A DNA stretch of 64,000 nt from Labia minor (Eukaryota > Arthropoda > Insecta > Dermaptera > Spongiphoridae): positions 44,036,734-44,100,733 of the forward strand of contig OY720350.1 in the NCBI GenBank assembly GCA_963082975.1, written 5' to 3'. The notes under the pieces are model-generated. The model was not told the origin of the DNA, did no database searches, and was given only the letters and a program-made list of their open reading frames with translations. Below are positions 45,476 to 58,430 of the stretch, in pieces; position 1 is the first letter of the stretch; the number at the start of each line of letters is the position of its first letter. A program made the position numbers and the translations under genes.

Positions 45476-46882
45476 TATTTATTTATTTATCAAAAAATAT
45501 AATTAGGTCTTTACCTTACTCGCTCTCAACAAATATTAATTTAAGTTAAGGGGCAGGTGATGGAGAGGGGTTAATTTGAAGGGTGTAAGGAAAATTAATT
45601 TCTTTCCAAATGGTCAAGTGTAATAGTGTATTTTATTATTGTTACCTATTCAAGAACTTTTTTATATAGAACGCTTACCAAGGTGTCAGGTATGGCAATT
45701 AAAACAGACCCAAGCTTATGAAATCGAATCTGCCAGAGTTCACTGTAAAAAACTCAAAAAATAGAAAAATTATAAAGAAGAATTAAAGGGAGAGAAAGAA
45801 AGAAAAGGAAAAAAAATTATAACAAAAGACAAATGGATGTATAGACATTTGTATTTTATATTTATTACGATTATTTCAGTTAATACATAAAGATTTTGGT
45901 ATCGGCATCATAATAATAATAATTTATTTTTTTTCCCGGGAAATGTTTCGTTTTTTCCCGGTAAACCTGAAATAACAATTGAAGGATTTTCCCGGGAATT
46001 GCCGGGAATAACCCTCTATGTGAGAGTCACCGTAGATCATGTTCTTCTCGTACGCATCGGCAAGAAGGTTATATAAAATTGAAAATTTGAACATCAGAGA
46101 TCTATTGGGAAAGATTGAAAATTTTGAAAATTTGTTTAGGTTTCTGCATAGTATTAGATTGTTATACAAAATATAGTATTTATTATTTAATAATTATCTT
46201 TTATTTGTTTATTTATTTATTTATTAAACTGATGTTTTCGTTGTTATTATTTCCTGCATAGTTTTTTGTTGTTTTTATTATTATATTCTAGTCATGTTTT
46301 GGGGACCCCTTTACAGTCCCCTTTTGAACGGTGATATTTTTTCCTTTTTATTATTTATTCAAATATTTATTTATTTATTACTTATTTATTGTATATTGTA
46401 TTTATTGATTGGGCGATTAATTGAATAGATTGTTTTTTGGTATAAAAGGAAAATTCATTCTTTCCAAGTGATCTACTCGGGGAGCGTGAAGTCTGACACA
46501 ATGGAATCGGTCAGGATTCAGTAAACTACTGTTTGCCTCGCTGTTCCCCGGCGAAGGAGACGAAATTGTAGGGATTTTTTGGAGATATATAAAATTTTTA
46601 TTCTGTCCGACGGATGATTTTTTTATGACACAAATGGTCTTTGTAGCTGAGGTGCCTCAATGTCCAAATAATAATAAATAATAATAACTAATGTGTAAGT
46701 AATATTTTCTACTTACTATTTATTTCAGTCGGTTAAATTATTATTATTGTCAGGTCATATCAGGTCATGAACGACACACTATCAGTTCGTATCACTATAT
46801 CTTTCATATTAAGAAAGGAATTTCATTATTAATAAATAAATAAGTACATAAATAATAAATATATAAATGGATGAAGGATATA

Positions 46883-47356
46883 CGAAGGTGGTCTGAAAAG
46901 TTTCCGACATGACCAAGAAAATCGATGTTTTTAAATTTTTTTTTTTTGCTATATTTTTCAACATAATCTCCATCAATACTGATACATTTCTCATAACGGT
47001 GTTCTAATTAATTTATTTAATTAATAAATTATTTAATTAATTAATTAGATTTAATTTAATTTAAGTCTCATCAACAGTTATGAATCGACGCAAAAACTCG
47101 TTTGGATTACGCCTACAACGCCAAATAGTCCTTAGAAATGGTTTTTCGAAGCAATTTTTGGTCTAACGTTAGGAAATGCGGCACCCACGTTGCACAGAGC
47201 TTTCCATATTCATATGGATTTGCAAAATATTTAGCACACGTTCAGCTGACATCGTACAGGTCTCAATTATCTTGAATTTTGAAAAATAAAACAAAAAAAA
47301 AAATTAAAAAACATCGTTTTTCTTGGGCAGTTCGGAAACTTATCAGACCACCCTCG
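46883..47356 (-). mobile_element. Mariner deletion derivative (copy in unit 1)
   Basis: Ends CGAAGGTGGTCTGAAAAGTT and inverted CGAGGGTGGTCTGATAAGTT, flanked by TA. On the minus strand it keeps transposase pieces in order: a helix-turn-helix part (TMSAERVLNIL), the first-aspartate block (RRNPNEFLRRFITVDET at about 47063-47110), then directly the C-terminus (YEKCISIDGDYVEKYS). The region with the other catalytic residues is deleted, as in 29692-30196. Confidence 0.8.
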
Positions 47357-47574
47357 TATATATTGAACATATTTGGCAACTAAAAGTAGTTGTTGCCTTG
47401 ACAATACTTAATTAATTGTCTCAAAAAAAAAACATGTGCATAAAAGTTGACATTTCAAATTACATTTTTATTAAGATAAGTTTCTAATTCGTTTGTTTGA
47501 GTTAAAAGTTAAAAATTAATGAAAAATCTGAAGAGATACGTTATGGGATGCTTTAGTTACTATAAAAAAAAGTA

Positions 47575-47831
47575 AAATCGATGCCAAAACAAGTGTATGG
47601 TGAGAATGTTATGAGTAAACGAAGGACTCAAGAGTGGATTGTTCGATTCCGTTTCGAAAATTTTGTTATTTTACACTCTGGTGAAAAAAGTCGATGAAAT
47701 TTTGCAACTGGTGGAGCAAGACCGGCACGCAAGCTGTCAAGGAGAAGTGGAGGCACTAAACATCAACCATATGACAGTTTGGAATTATTTGTACAGAGTA
47801 GGCAACAAGAAGATCAAAGTTTTGAAATTCT
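47575..47831 (+). pseudogene. Mariner-type transposase DNA-binding region fragment
   Basis: VYGENVMSKRRTQEWIVRFR at about 47597-47656 and, in another frame, VDEILQLVEQDRHASC followed by ALNINHMTVWNYL. These are the two helix-turn-helix halves of a mariner-like N-terminus. A frameshift separates them and the catalytic domain is missing. No inverted ends were seen close by. Confidence 0.7.
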
Positions 47832-48505
47832 GAGACTAATTATATGATGATTTTATATTTATAATATGATTAGTTCTTAAAGACTGATTATGAATATGGA
47901 TTCGTTAATGAATATCATCATAGATTATATAATTCTGATTATGGAATTCTATTTGTAATTATAAAAAGGTTTTTATATTTGAATATACCTTCCTAAGTTC
48001 ATCAACACTTATTTTTTTAAAGTTTCACAAAGTGTTTGTTACTCATATTTAGAAATATAATTTATTTAACTATGAGTAATTTTCAACAAATATGTGAAAA
48101 AAATATCTAAAACTTTGTAATACGACATTTCTCTTTGAATTTAATTATGTTCCCAGCTCCCAAAAATCATATATCATTTAATTATCCTTCAGTTCTGTAA
48201 ATTATTCTCAATGATTTATGTAAAAATTTAATTTTATCAAACTCAAACCAATTAATTAAGACACAAATCAATTTTTTCTTTCTTTTATTATTTTTTTATT
48301 TTTTAGAAAAGATCATTAATATAATTATAAAATTTTAAAGGGTTAATCGAATTAGTTTGTTGGTTCATTTTCTAACTTAATATAGTTATTAAATAAAATT
48401 TCTTATTGATAATTTAAAACTATAAAATCTATTTAATATTTAGTCAAAAATAGATAGAAAATAAATTTTCAATTTTTTTTTAGTAATAATAATAATAATG
48501 TTTTT

Positions 48506-49150
48506 ACCGACCGACGAATAGTAAGGGAGGTATTGTTTTCACACCAAATTTCACATGTGGAAATTTTTACATATCTCCACGAATCATGCATTTTCTAAAC
48601 AGAAAAAAGTATTTTTAGCATGATGTCTGTCCGTCCGTCTGTCCGTCTGTCCGTCCGTATAGATGTGTACAGCCTGAACGGCTCAACGGATTTTGATGAA
48701 ATTTGGTATATTTACTTAAAGCATCAGTGGGATGAATTGATCAACTTTTGGTGCAAATCCGGAAACCGGAAGTGGTAGTATTAGCGATCGACGATAGGAA
48801 GGGTTATTTTCATACCAAATTTCACATGAGGAGTTTTTTTTATATATAACCACGAATATATAATGCACTTTGTATTGGTTTTATCCTCGAGAAAAATCAT
48901 ATTTATTAGTTTTTTCTTGATTTAAAATTATATGACGTCACCCAGCCATTCATGACGTCACAGCCTGGTCTTGCATATATATTATAAATAAAATAAAATT
49001 AAAAATGTTTATATTTATTATTTATGTATCCATATCTATTTTTATTACATTAATAGATATATTAAAATTATTTGAAATTGTTTCTGTAGCTGGAAATTAA
49101 TTTACTTCAAACCGTCGGTCGGTTCGGACCTGGCCACAGGTCAACTTATT
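48506..49150 (+). mobile_element. Family B Helentron-like element (copy in unit 1)
   Basis: ACCGACCGACGAATAG start, GTCCGTCCGTCTGTCCG microsatellite at 48628-48657, TGACGTCA sites near 48932-48960, and CCGTCGGTCGG plus the GACCTG-GCCA-CAGGTC hairpin at the end. Confidence 0.76.
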
Positions 49151-51514
49151 TAATGATGATTTTTATGATATAATCATGCATTTATTTATTATTAAATATA
49201 TTTAATAGTTCAAATTATTTTTCTTAAACTGCTTTGTGAATTGGGCGTGGTCTTGGTCTTTGACTTATTCGATGATGGAATTAAGTTGATTTAAATTGTA
49301 TAATTATCCCCCCCCCCCGCCAAAAAAAAAAAAATTTCTTTAACTCAACTTGTAATTTATGAGATAACTATTGTATGTAATTTTTCTCTATTAAAATAAA
49401 TATTATTTTCTTTATATATAATTAGTTTAATTTGAAGAACTCTTGAAGAGAGGGGAGGGAACGATCTGACGGTCAGACAGCCTTTATTAAAAAGAAAATT
49501 TCTGATAAATAAAAAATTAAGATAAAAAAAAACTAAGGATTCAATTTTTATACAGAAGAAGAATATAATCATCTCCATCTTTTTCTTAGAATTAATTAGT
49601 ATTACGAGTATTTTCTCTGTAAAATACTCATCACTGAAATGTTCACTGGCTATCTATGGTTGCTATTATTATTATTTTTTTTGCCATCAATCAATGTTTC
49701 TATTGAATGGACAAATTAACTTTCCGATAAACTGGTTCTTATTAAACTCACCTCAACCTTTGGTATATTGTGCAAAGTGGAACTTTAATATGTCAACGTT
49801 AAATTGCAAAAGATTATTTCTCTTTCGTTCGAATTAAATTGCTTTCTTCATAATTCAATGGTTTTTATAAATTAACAAGGGGTTAAAAATCTCAATAAAA
49901 CATTTAAATTTTTTTTTTGTCTTATTATAAACTTATCTAGAACTTTAAGTTCACATCATGTTGTTTTTTTTGTTGTTTTTGTTTGCTTTTTGGATGTTTT
50001 TGCTATTTTTTTGTTATCAACCAAAAAGGCGGACAGAAATAACATACAGGGACTGAAATAACATACAGAATGATTGTATATATCTTTCTTGAATAAATAA
50101 ATAATAATATTTATTTATTTATCAAAAAATATAATTAGGTCTTTACCTTACTCGCTCTCAACAAATATTAATTTAAGTTAAGGGGCAGGTGATGGAGAGG
50201 GGTTAATTTGAAGGGTGTAAGGAAAATTAATTTCTTTCCAAATGGTCAAGTGTAATAGTGTATTTTATTATTGTTACCTATTCAAGAACTTTTTTATATA
50301 GAACGCTTACCAAGGTGTCAGGTATGGCAATTAAAACAGACCCAAGCTTATGAAATCGAATCTGCCAGAGTTCACTGTAAAAAACTCAAAAAATAGAAAA
50401 ATTATAAAGAAGAATTAAAGGGAGAGAAAGAAAGAAAAGGAAAAAAAATTATAACAAAAGACAAATGGATGTATAGACATTTGTATTTTATATTTATTAC
50501 GATTATTTCAGTTAATACATAAAGATTTTGGTATCGGCATCATAATAATAATAATTTATTTTTTTTCCCGGGAAATGTTTCGTTTTTTCCCGGTAAACCT
50601 GAAATAACAATTGAAGGATTTTCCCGGGAATTGCCGGGAATAACCCTCTATGTGAGAGTCACCGTAGATCATGTTCTTCTCGTACGCATCGGCAAGAAGG
50701 TTATATAAAATTGAAAATTTGAACATCAGAGATCTATTGGGAAAGATTGAAAATTTTGAAAATTTGTTTAGGTTTCTGCATAGTATTAGATTGTTATACA
50801 AAATATAGTATTTATTATTTAATAATTATCTTTTATTTGTTTATTTATTTATTTATTAAACTGATGTTTTCGTTGTTATTATTTCCTGCATAGTTTTTTG
50901 TTGTTTTTATTATTATATTCTAGTCATGTTTTGGGGACCCCTTTACAGTCCCCTTTTGAACGGTGATATTTTTTCCTTTTTATTATTTATTCAAATATTT
51001 ATTTATTTATTACTTATTTATTGTATATTGTATTTATTGATTGGGCGATTAATTGAATAGATTGTTTTTTGGTATAAAAGGAAAATTCATTCTTTCCAAG
51101 TGATCTACTCGGGGAGCGTGAAGTCTGACACAATGGAATCGGTCAGGATTCAGTAAACTACTGTTTGCCTCGCTGTTCCCCGGCGAAGGAGACGAAATTG
51201 TAGGGATTTTTTGGAGATATATAAAATTTTTATTCTGTCCGACGGATGATTTTTTTATGACACAAATGGTCTTTGTAGCTGAGGTGCCTCAATGTCCAAA
51301 TAATAATAAATAATAATAACTAATGTGTAAGTAATATTTTCTACTTACTATTTATTTCAGTCGGTTAAATTATTATTATTGTCAGGTCATATCAGGTCAT
51401 GAACGACACACTATCAGTTCGTATCACTATATCTTTCATATTAAGAAAGGAATTTCATTATTAATAAATAAATAAGTACATAAATAATAAATATATAAAT
51501 GGATGAAGGATATA

Positions 51515-51989
51515 CGAAGGTGGTCTGAAAAGTTTCCGACATGACCAAGAAAATCGATGTTTTTAAATTTTTTTTTTTTGCTATATTTTTCAACATAATC
51601 TCCATCAATACTGATACATTTCTCATAACGGTGTTCTAATTAATTTATTTAATTAATAAATTATTTAATTAATTAATTAGATTTAATTTAATTTAAGTCT
51701 CATCAACAGTTATGAATCGACGCAAAAACTCGTTTGGATTACGCCTACAACGCCAAATAGTCCTTAGAAATGGTTTTTCGAAGCAATTTTTGGTCTAACG
51801 TTAGGAAATGCGGCACCCACGTTGCACAGAGCTTTCCATATTCATATGGATTTTCAAAATATTTAGCACACGTTCAGCTGACATCGTACAGGTCTCAATT
51901 ATCTTGAATTTTGAAAAATAAAACAAAAAAAAAAAATTAAAAAACATCGTTTTTCTTGGGCAGTTCGGAAACTTATCAGACCACCCTCG
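51515..51989 (-). mobile_element. Mariner deletion derivative (copy in unit 2)
   Basis: Duplicate of 46883-47356 by the segmental duplication, not an independent insertion. It carries T at 51854 where unit 1 has G, and one more A in the A-run. Confidence 0.8.
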
Positions 51990-52207
51990 TATATATTGAA
52001 CATATTTGGCAACTAAAAGTAGTTGTTGCCTTGACAATACTTAATTAATTGTCTCAAAAAAAAAACATGTGCATAAAAGTTGACATTTCAAATTACATTT
52101 TTATTAAGATAAGTTTCTAATTCGTTTGTTTGAGTTAAAAGTTAAAAATTAATGAAAAATCTGAAGAGATACGTTATGGGATGCTTTAGTTACTATAAAA
52201 AAAAGTA

Positions 52208-52464
52208 AAATCGATGCCAAAACAAGTGTATGGTGAGAATGTTATGAGTAAACGAAGGACTCAAGAGTGGATTGTTCGATTCCGTTTCGAAAATTTTGTT
52301 ATTTTACACTCTGGTGAAAAAAGTCGATGAAATTTTGCAACTGGTGGAGCAAGACCGGCACGCAAGCTGTCAAGGAGAAGTGGAGGCACTAAACATCAAC
52401 CATATGACAGTTTGGAATTATTTGTACAGAGTAGGCAACAAGAAGATCAAAGTTTTGAAATTCT
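52208..52464 (+). pseudogene. Mariner-type DNA-binding fragment (copy in unit 2)
   Basis: Exact duplicate of 47575-47831, with the same frameshift. Confidence 0.7.
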
Positions 52465-53138
52465 GAGACTAATTATATGATGATTTTATATTTATAATAT
52501 GATTAGTTCTTAAAGACTGATTATGAATATGGATTCGTTAATGAATATCATCATAGATTATATAATTCTGATTATGGAATTCTATTTGTAATTATAAAAA
52601 GGTTTTTATATTTGAATATACCTTCCTAAGTTCATCAACACTTATTTTTTTAAAGTTTCACAAAGTGTTTGTTACTCATATTTAGAAATATAATTTATTT
52701 AACTATGAGTAATTTTCAACAAATATGTGAAAAAAATATCTAAAACTTTGTAATACGACATTTCTCTTTGAATTTAATTATGTTCCCAGCTCCCAAAAAT
52801 CATATATCATTTAATTATCCTTCAGTTCTGTAAATTATTCTCAATGATTTATGTAAAAATTTAATTTTATCAAACTCAAACCAATTAATTAAGACACAAA
52901 TCAATTTTTTCTTTCTTTTATTATTTTTTTATTTTTTAGAAAAGATCATTAATATAATTATAAAATTTTAAAGGGTTAATCGAATTAGTTTGTTGGTTCA
53001 TTTTCTAACTTAATATAGTTATTAAATAAAATTTCTTATTGATAATTTAAAACTATAAAATCTATTTAATATTTAGTCAAAAATAGATAGAAAATAAATT
53101 TTCAATTTTTTTTTAGTAATAATAATAATAATGTTTTT

Positions 53139-53783
53139 ACCGACCGACGAATAGTAAGGGAGGTATTGTTTTCACACCAAATTTCACATGTGGAAATTTT
53201 TACATATCTCCACGAATCATGCATTTTCTAAACAGAAAAAAGTATTTTTAGCATGATGTCTGTCCGTCCGTCTGTCCGTCTGTCCGTCCGTATAGATGTG
53301 TACAGCCTGAACGGCTCAACGGATTTTGATGAAATTTGGTATATTTACTTAAAGCATCAGTGGGATGAATTGATCAACTTTTGGTGCAAATCCGGAAACC
53401 GGAAGTGGTAGTATTAGCGATCGACGATAGGAAGGGTTATTTTCATACCAAATTTCACATGAGGAGTTTTTTTTATATATAACCACGAATATATAATGCA
53501 CTTTGTATTGGTTTTATCCTCGAGAAAAATCATATTTATTAGTTTTTTCTTGATTTAAAATTATATGACGTCACCCAGCCATTCATGACGTCACAGCCTG
53601 GTCTTGCATATATATTATAAATAAAATAAAATTAAAAATGTTTATATTTATTATTTATGTATCCATATCTATTTTTATTACATTAATAGATATATTAAAA
53701 TTATTTGAAATTGTTTCTGTAGCTGGAAATTAATTTACTTCAAACCGTCGGTCGGTTCGGACCTGGCCACAGGTCAACTTATT
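53139..53783 (+). mobile_element. Family B Helentron-like element (copy in unit 2)
   Basis: Duplicate of 48506-49150; identical by eye. Confidence 0.76.
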
Positions 53784-54593
53784 TAATGATGATTTTTATG
53801 ATATAATCATGCATTTATTTATTATTAAATATATTTAATAGTTCAAATTATTTTTCTTAAACTGCTTTGTGAATTGGGCGTGGTCTTGGTCTTTGACTTA
53901 TTCGATGATGGAATTAAGTTGATTTAAATTGTATAATTATCCCCCCCCCCCGCCAAAAAAAAAAAAATTTCTTTAACTCAACTTGTAATTTATGAGATAA
54001 CTATTGTATGTAATTTTTCTCTATTAAAATAAATATTATTTTCTTTATATATAATTAGTTTAATTTGAAGAACTCTTGAAGAGAGGGGAGGGAACGATCT
54101 GACGGTCAGACAGCCTTTATTAAAAAGAAAATTTCTGATAAATAAAAAATTAAGATAAAAAAAAACTAAGGATTCAATTTTTATACAGAAGAAGAATATA
54201 ATCATCTCCATCTTTTTCTTAGAATTAATTAGTATTACGAGTATTTTCTCTGTAAAATACTCATCACTGAAATGTTCACTGGCTATCTATGGTTGCTATT
54301 ATTATTATTTTTTTTGCCATCAATCAATGTTTCTATTGAATGGACAAATTAACTTTCCGATAAACTGGTTCTTATTAAACTCACCTCAACCTTTGGTATA
54401 TTGTGCAAAGTGGAACTTTAATATGTCAACGTTAAATTGCAAAAGATTATTTCTCTTTCGTTCGAATTAAATTGCTTTCTTCATAATTCAATGGTTTTTA
54501 TAAATTAACAAGGGGTTAAAAATCTCAATAAAACATTTAAATTTTTTTTTTGTCTTATTATAAACTTATCTAGAACTTTAAGTTCACATCATG

Positions 54594-55194
54594 ATAAAAA
54601 AACTTAATTATTTTCTTTTGTGCATATGTAAAAATATTTTTTAAATTATTATTTTATTGTTATTATTAAATTTATATTAATATTATAATGGTATTAATTT
54701 TTTCTTTCTTATGAATATTATAGTCATTACCTAAATATCTATATATATAAATATTAAAATATTTAAATATGGGTCATTTTTTAAAAAGGTTCAAATTGGA
54801 AGATCAGAAAAGGAGAGATTTAGTAAAAAATTAAAAATCCCTCATCTTTGACAATCTGTAATTGAAATTAATAAAATAAATTAATTTAAAAATTATTATA
54901 TTCCCTAATTTTATTATAAAAAATATTATTGACTATATTCCTATCAAATAGTGGAAATAAAAAATTTTGATTGTGTAAAAATAATTAATGGCAATTTTCA
55001 AACAAAATAAAAATATAATGAATATAAGTGATTTACAAGAATTAACATTATTCTTGTTCTAATTTTCAACACGCCTTCTTATTATAATAATAAAAATTAT
55101 ATTATTAGATATATTAATCTTGTATATTTAATTCATTGTTTAGTTTAATTGATTTTCAAAGTAAATGAAAGAACCGAAAAGTGAAGAATTGGGC
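54594..55194. other. AT-rich intergenic DNA, nothing recognised
   Basis: No supported feature. Confidence 0.5.
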
Positions 55195-55500
55195 TAAAAA
55201 ACCCTAAGCCTAAGTCCGGCCACACTTAAACCAGCATCAAGCAGTTGAGCATTAATTTAGTTCTTCGTAAGAAAGAACTAGTCAGCGCGTGTTGCACAGT
55301 TTATTAGTTGCTGCTGCATAGTGCTGTTACCTAGCGCTCGCAACTTGAAACTACTTTCAATACGGCCATAAGGTCCTCACCACAGACTATCTATAAGATG
55401 TCCCCACTCCGGGTTAAATTTTGAAGCAAAGTTTTAGCACATCGCGCCACCTGGTATCGTCCTCGGCTAACTAATTTTATAAAAAATCGGGCTTGTGTGT
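55195..55500. other. GC-raised island of unknown function
   Basis: About 300 bp of balanced composition (GTCCGGCCACACTT, GCGCGTGTTGCACAG, CATCGCGCCACCTGGTATCG), with no long frame on either strand. It is followed by a GT microsatellite and a long T-run (55515-55568). CGCCACCTGGT-type motifs occur in insect promoters and insulators, so a promoter or untranslated exon is possible. Part of it (CCATAAGGTCCTCACCACAG) loosely resembles 56650-56680. Confidence 0.35.
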
Positions 55501-55879
55501 GTGCGTGTGTGTGATTTTTTTTTTTTTTTTTTTCTTTTTTTTCTTTTTTTTTTTCTTTTTTTTTTTTAAGGAATATTGTGAATGTTGGGAATTAAAAAAT
55601 TGTAGAATGAAAAATTATCTATTTGGAGATAAATATTGGTTTAATTTCCAAATAAATAATTTTTAATTAAACTGAAAATTTTCTACAATCTTTTTATGTA
55701 ATTAACATATCTAAAAGAAACGAATAATTTTTTATGTATATAAACAATATATATTTGAAAATTAATAAAAATTATAAAATTATATTTACAAATTATGTGA
55801 TCTCACTATTAAACATATCTTATTTACATATTGTTTTTTCATATATTGTGAGACGTATAAATTTACACCTTTGAAAATA

Positions 55880-56004
55880 GTTTTATTATTAAATACACAA
55901 AACATATTATCTTGGGTTACTTTCTGAGGTATCACTCCACGGTTTAACTTTTTCTTCTTGCTTGTTGTAAAATCGCTGTTTTCATGATTAATCCATCTGA
56001 GAAA
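55880..56004 (-). CDS. Possible minus-strand coding exon, unknown protein
   Basis: On the minus strand an acceptor-like TTATCATTTCTCAG opens into a frame starting WINHENSDFTTSKKKKLNRG, then VIPQKVTQDNMFCVF. The frame stays open to 55786, but the distal part becomes AT-biased. No partner exon with matching phase was secured: the donor of the candidate at 56368-56470 is in phase 0, while this acceptor needs phase 2. Treat as tentative. Confidence 0.25.
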
Positions 56005-56367
56005 TGATAACAAATAATTTTAAAATAGTTTAATATATATGTTTGGAATATCGAATTTTAAGTACATGGGTTGATCGACAGGTTATAAATATGGTCTGTT
56101 TAATAAAAACTTAGCCTATTGTCTTGGATCAGGTATACGAAGAATAGTTAAATTAGAAAGAAACTCGTTCATTTTCAATAGACAACATATAATAATAATA
56201 TATTCAAATATTTTATTTTATATGTACATAATTCAGTAATACTGATTATTAATGTAAATATAAATAATAATATTTAATATGGCAAATATGTAAAATTTTG
56301 TAAATAAAAAAAATATTTAATAATATATTAATAAATTTAATATTAATATAAAATAATTTATATAATA

Positions 56368-56470
56368 AAATTTTACTTACTGTAGGCATGTTTGCAATTG
56401 CTGCCTTCGGATTTCGAATTTTTATGCACGATGTAGTCTGTGGCGAGGGGACAATGACACACATGGACTC
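56368..56470 (-). CDS. Possible minus-strand coding exon, unknown protein
   Basis: Read on the minus strand: an acceptor-like TCATCCCCCAG, then a frame SCESMCVIVPSPQTTSCIKI and NPKAAIANMPT, closed by a consensus donor GTAAGT (after ACA, at 56367). Either the internal ATG at 56464 is the start or this is an internal exon. GC-raised like other exons here. No family recognised. Confidence 0.28.
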
Positions 56471-56499
56471 ACAACTGGGGGATGATTTTACAAGTCCAA

Positions 56500-56700
56500 G
56501 AAAATAAATTCAAATTTTATCTTCTGCAGTAGTGCGATCTCGAGAGCGCCTGGGGAGTTAAAAATTGGATGCCTGCAGCGCCAACTATTTATGTCCTAGA
56601 ACACTAAAAACATGGGTTCAAAGGCTGCCTAAGAGTGGGATGGACCTGGTCCTCACAGTCCTTATGGTCCTTATCCAAGTGATGTTTGTTCTATCATGCC
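56500..56700. other. GC-raised island next to minus-strand exon candidate
   Basis: Balanced composition (GAGAGCGCCTGGGGAG, GGATGCCTGCAGCGCCAAC, GATGGACCTGGTCCTCACAG), no long frame. It lies upstream of the minus-strand candidate at 56368-56470, so 5' UTR or promoter is possible. Confidence 0.3.
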
Positions 56701-58386
56701 CATTATTTTAAAGAATTCAAAATTTGAATAAGGTTTAAAATAATTTTTTTAAAATTAAATTTAAATTAAATATTTTATCATTATGAACAATATAATTTTA
56801 TTTATTTATATATCAATATAAAAATTCGATGAATAAAAGTTAGTAGTATTAATAAATTCATATAATTATTTGATTATATAATTAAATCGTATAATTTTAT
56901 GAAGTGAAAAAAATCTCAAGGTTTTTATACACTTTTTTAGAAGATTATTTCTAATTAAATTTTAAGATGAGTGCAAAAAAATTCAAAGCATTCAATCTGA
57001 AAAGTGAAAATAAAAACTATGATAGCCAAATAATAAGAATTATATGGGAAGAAAATAATTTGATTTTGTTTTAAAAAATGTGAATATAAAAAACAAATCA
57101 ATAATAAAAAAATAAAAATATCTTATAAGCTGATTTCATTGATTAATTATTCAAATAATTTACTAGTATAGAATATAAAATGATTAGATAATAGACATTT
57201 CAATCATTGAATTATATATTTTAATCTTAAATACTTTATTAGAAATAAAAAATCTAGTCACCGCTGGGTAAAATGATTAATAAAATTTCGAAATAAAACT
57301 GTTTAAGTATAAGTTATTTATGCAAAAAATATATTTATTTGTCAAATTTCATTAAAAAAATAAATAAGATTGTAAAATTTTTAATAAAAAAAAGTAATTA
57401 ATAAAATATTTTTTCTTAAAACAAATTATTATATTAATTTATTAGCTTTTAATTATTTTTTTATTGAACTCCTTAAATGAAAAAGTTCATAAATTATTTA
57501 TTGATTTATTAAGTATAAATAATTGCATATTAAATTAAATAAAACTTTAATTGAATTATTTAAATATTTATTAATTCATTAATTCATTCTTATTCACCTT
57601 AATAAAGTTGTCCGTTAGATGACAGCACTAAACAGAAAATTAATAATAGTCCAGATTTATTTAATAACTTTTAATTATTAATTAATTTATTTATATGTAT
57701 GTGTTTTGTTTACTTTGAAAATTATTTATAATTTATTAAGGATATTGTCATTAAATTAATTCATCATTCTAGCTTCTTAAACTTTAACTTAAGTATATTA
57801 AATATATTTATATTTTTACAGAATTTTGAATTTGAAGAATTATTTACTCATTAAAAATCGCAATGATAATAATAGCATACCTATAGTTATTAAAGATTTA
57901 GAGCAATGCGCTTCAAGCCTTTAATGATTTATGTCTTATTTAAAACTATCAGATTCAAAGAGGTAAAAAGTTTTGAAATTGCCGGTAAAAAAAATCAGGT
58001 CAAGTAATTTTATACCAAATATTAATTATATAAATATTAATATACTACGAAATTACAGAAAAATTCAATTTAGGCTCTCTATTCGTATATGCTGCTATCT
58101 TGTGTTCATATACATAGATAATTAAAAAACGCAGCCAACCTCAACTGACGTTTTATTTTAGCAAGAAATAAATTTCATTTAAGATGATGATTACCAGTAT
58201 ATACTAAATTATCTTCAAAATGGTAATTATTATTATATAATTTATTATATATTGGAAATTTTAAAATTTATTCGATTAAATCCATATATAACTTATAAAT
58301 GTCATTCAAAAATTATTAATTCTTGACCCTATTTACCATCTTCTCAGTAATAATGTTTTTTACATATATTTTTCTATTTTTTTTAG
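56701..58386. other. AT-rich intergenic DNA upstream of membralin
   Basis: Mostly featureless. A slightly richer patch at 58125-58160 (GCAGCCAACCTCAACTGACG) could belong to the membralin promoter. Confidence 0.4.
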
Positions 58387-58430
58387 GAACCTAATTTAAT
58401 TTTCAATGAATCTCATAATTGATTAGTTAA

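Larger units (their letters stand above)
45329..49960 (+). repeat. Tandem segmental duplication, copy 1 (4,632 bp)
   Basis: Starts at TTGTTTTTTTTGTTG and ends at TTCACATCATG, immediately followed by the second copy. By eye the two copies differ at G47222/T51854 and by one A in an A-run near 47293. Contents: repeat F, CCCGGG module, a deleted mariner, a helix-turn-helix transposase fragment, a family B element and AT-rich filler. There is no cellular gene in the unit. Confidence 0.95.
49961..54593 (+). repeat. Tandem segmental duplication, copy 2 (4,633 bp)
   Basis: Second copy of 45329-49960 at an offset of 4,632, becoming 4,633 after the extra A near 51930. It ends TTCACATCATG, then continues into unrelated ATAAAAAAACTTAATT. 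Every nested feature of unit 1 reappears at this offset. Confidence 0.95.

Noticed and set aside
45924..46169. 81-codon minus-strand frame, repeated at 50556-50801
   Set aside because: It crosses the CCCGGG transposon-end module and AT-rich DNA; no domain, and its duplication is explained by the segmental repeat.
49357..49578. 73-codon minus-strand frame, repeated at 53990-54211
   Set aside because: AT-driven composition (F, I, L, K, N), no motif; appears twice only because the whole unit is duplicated.
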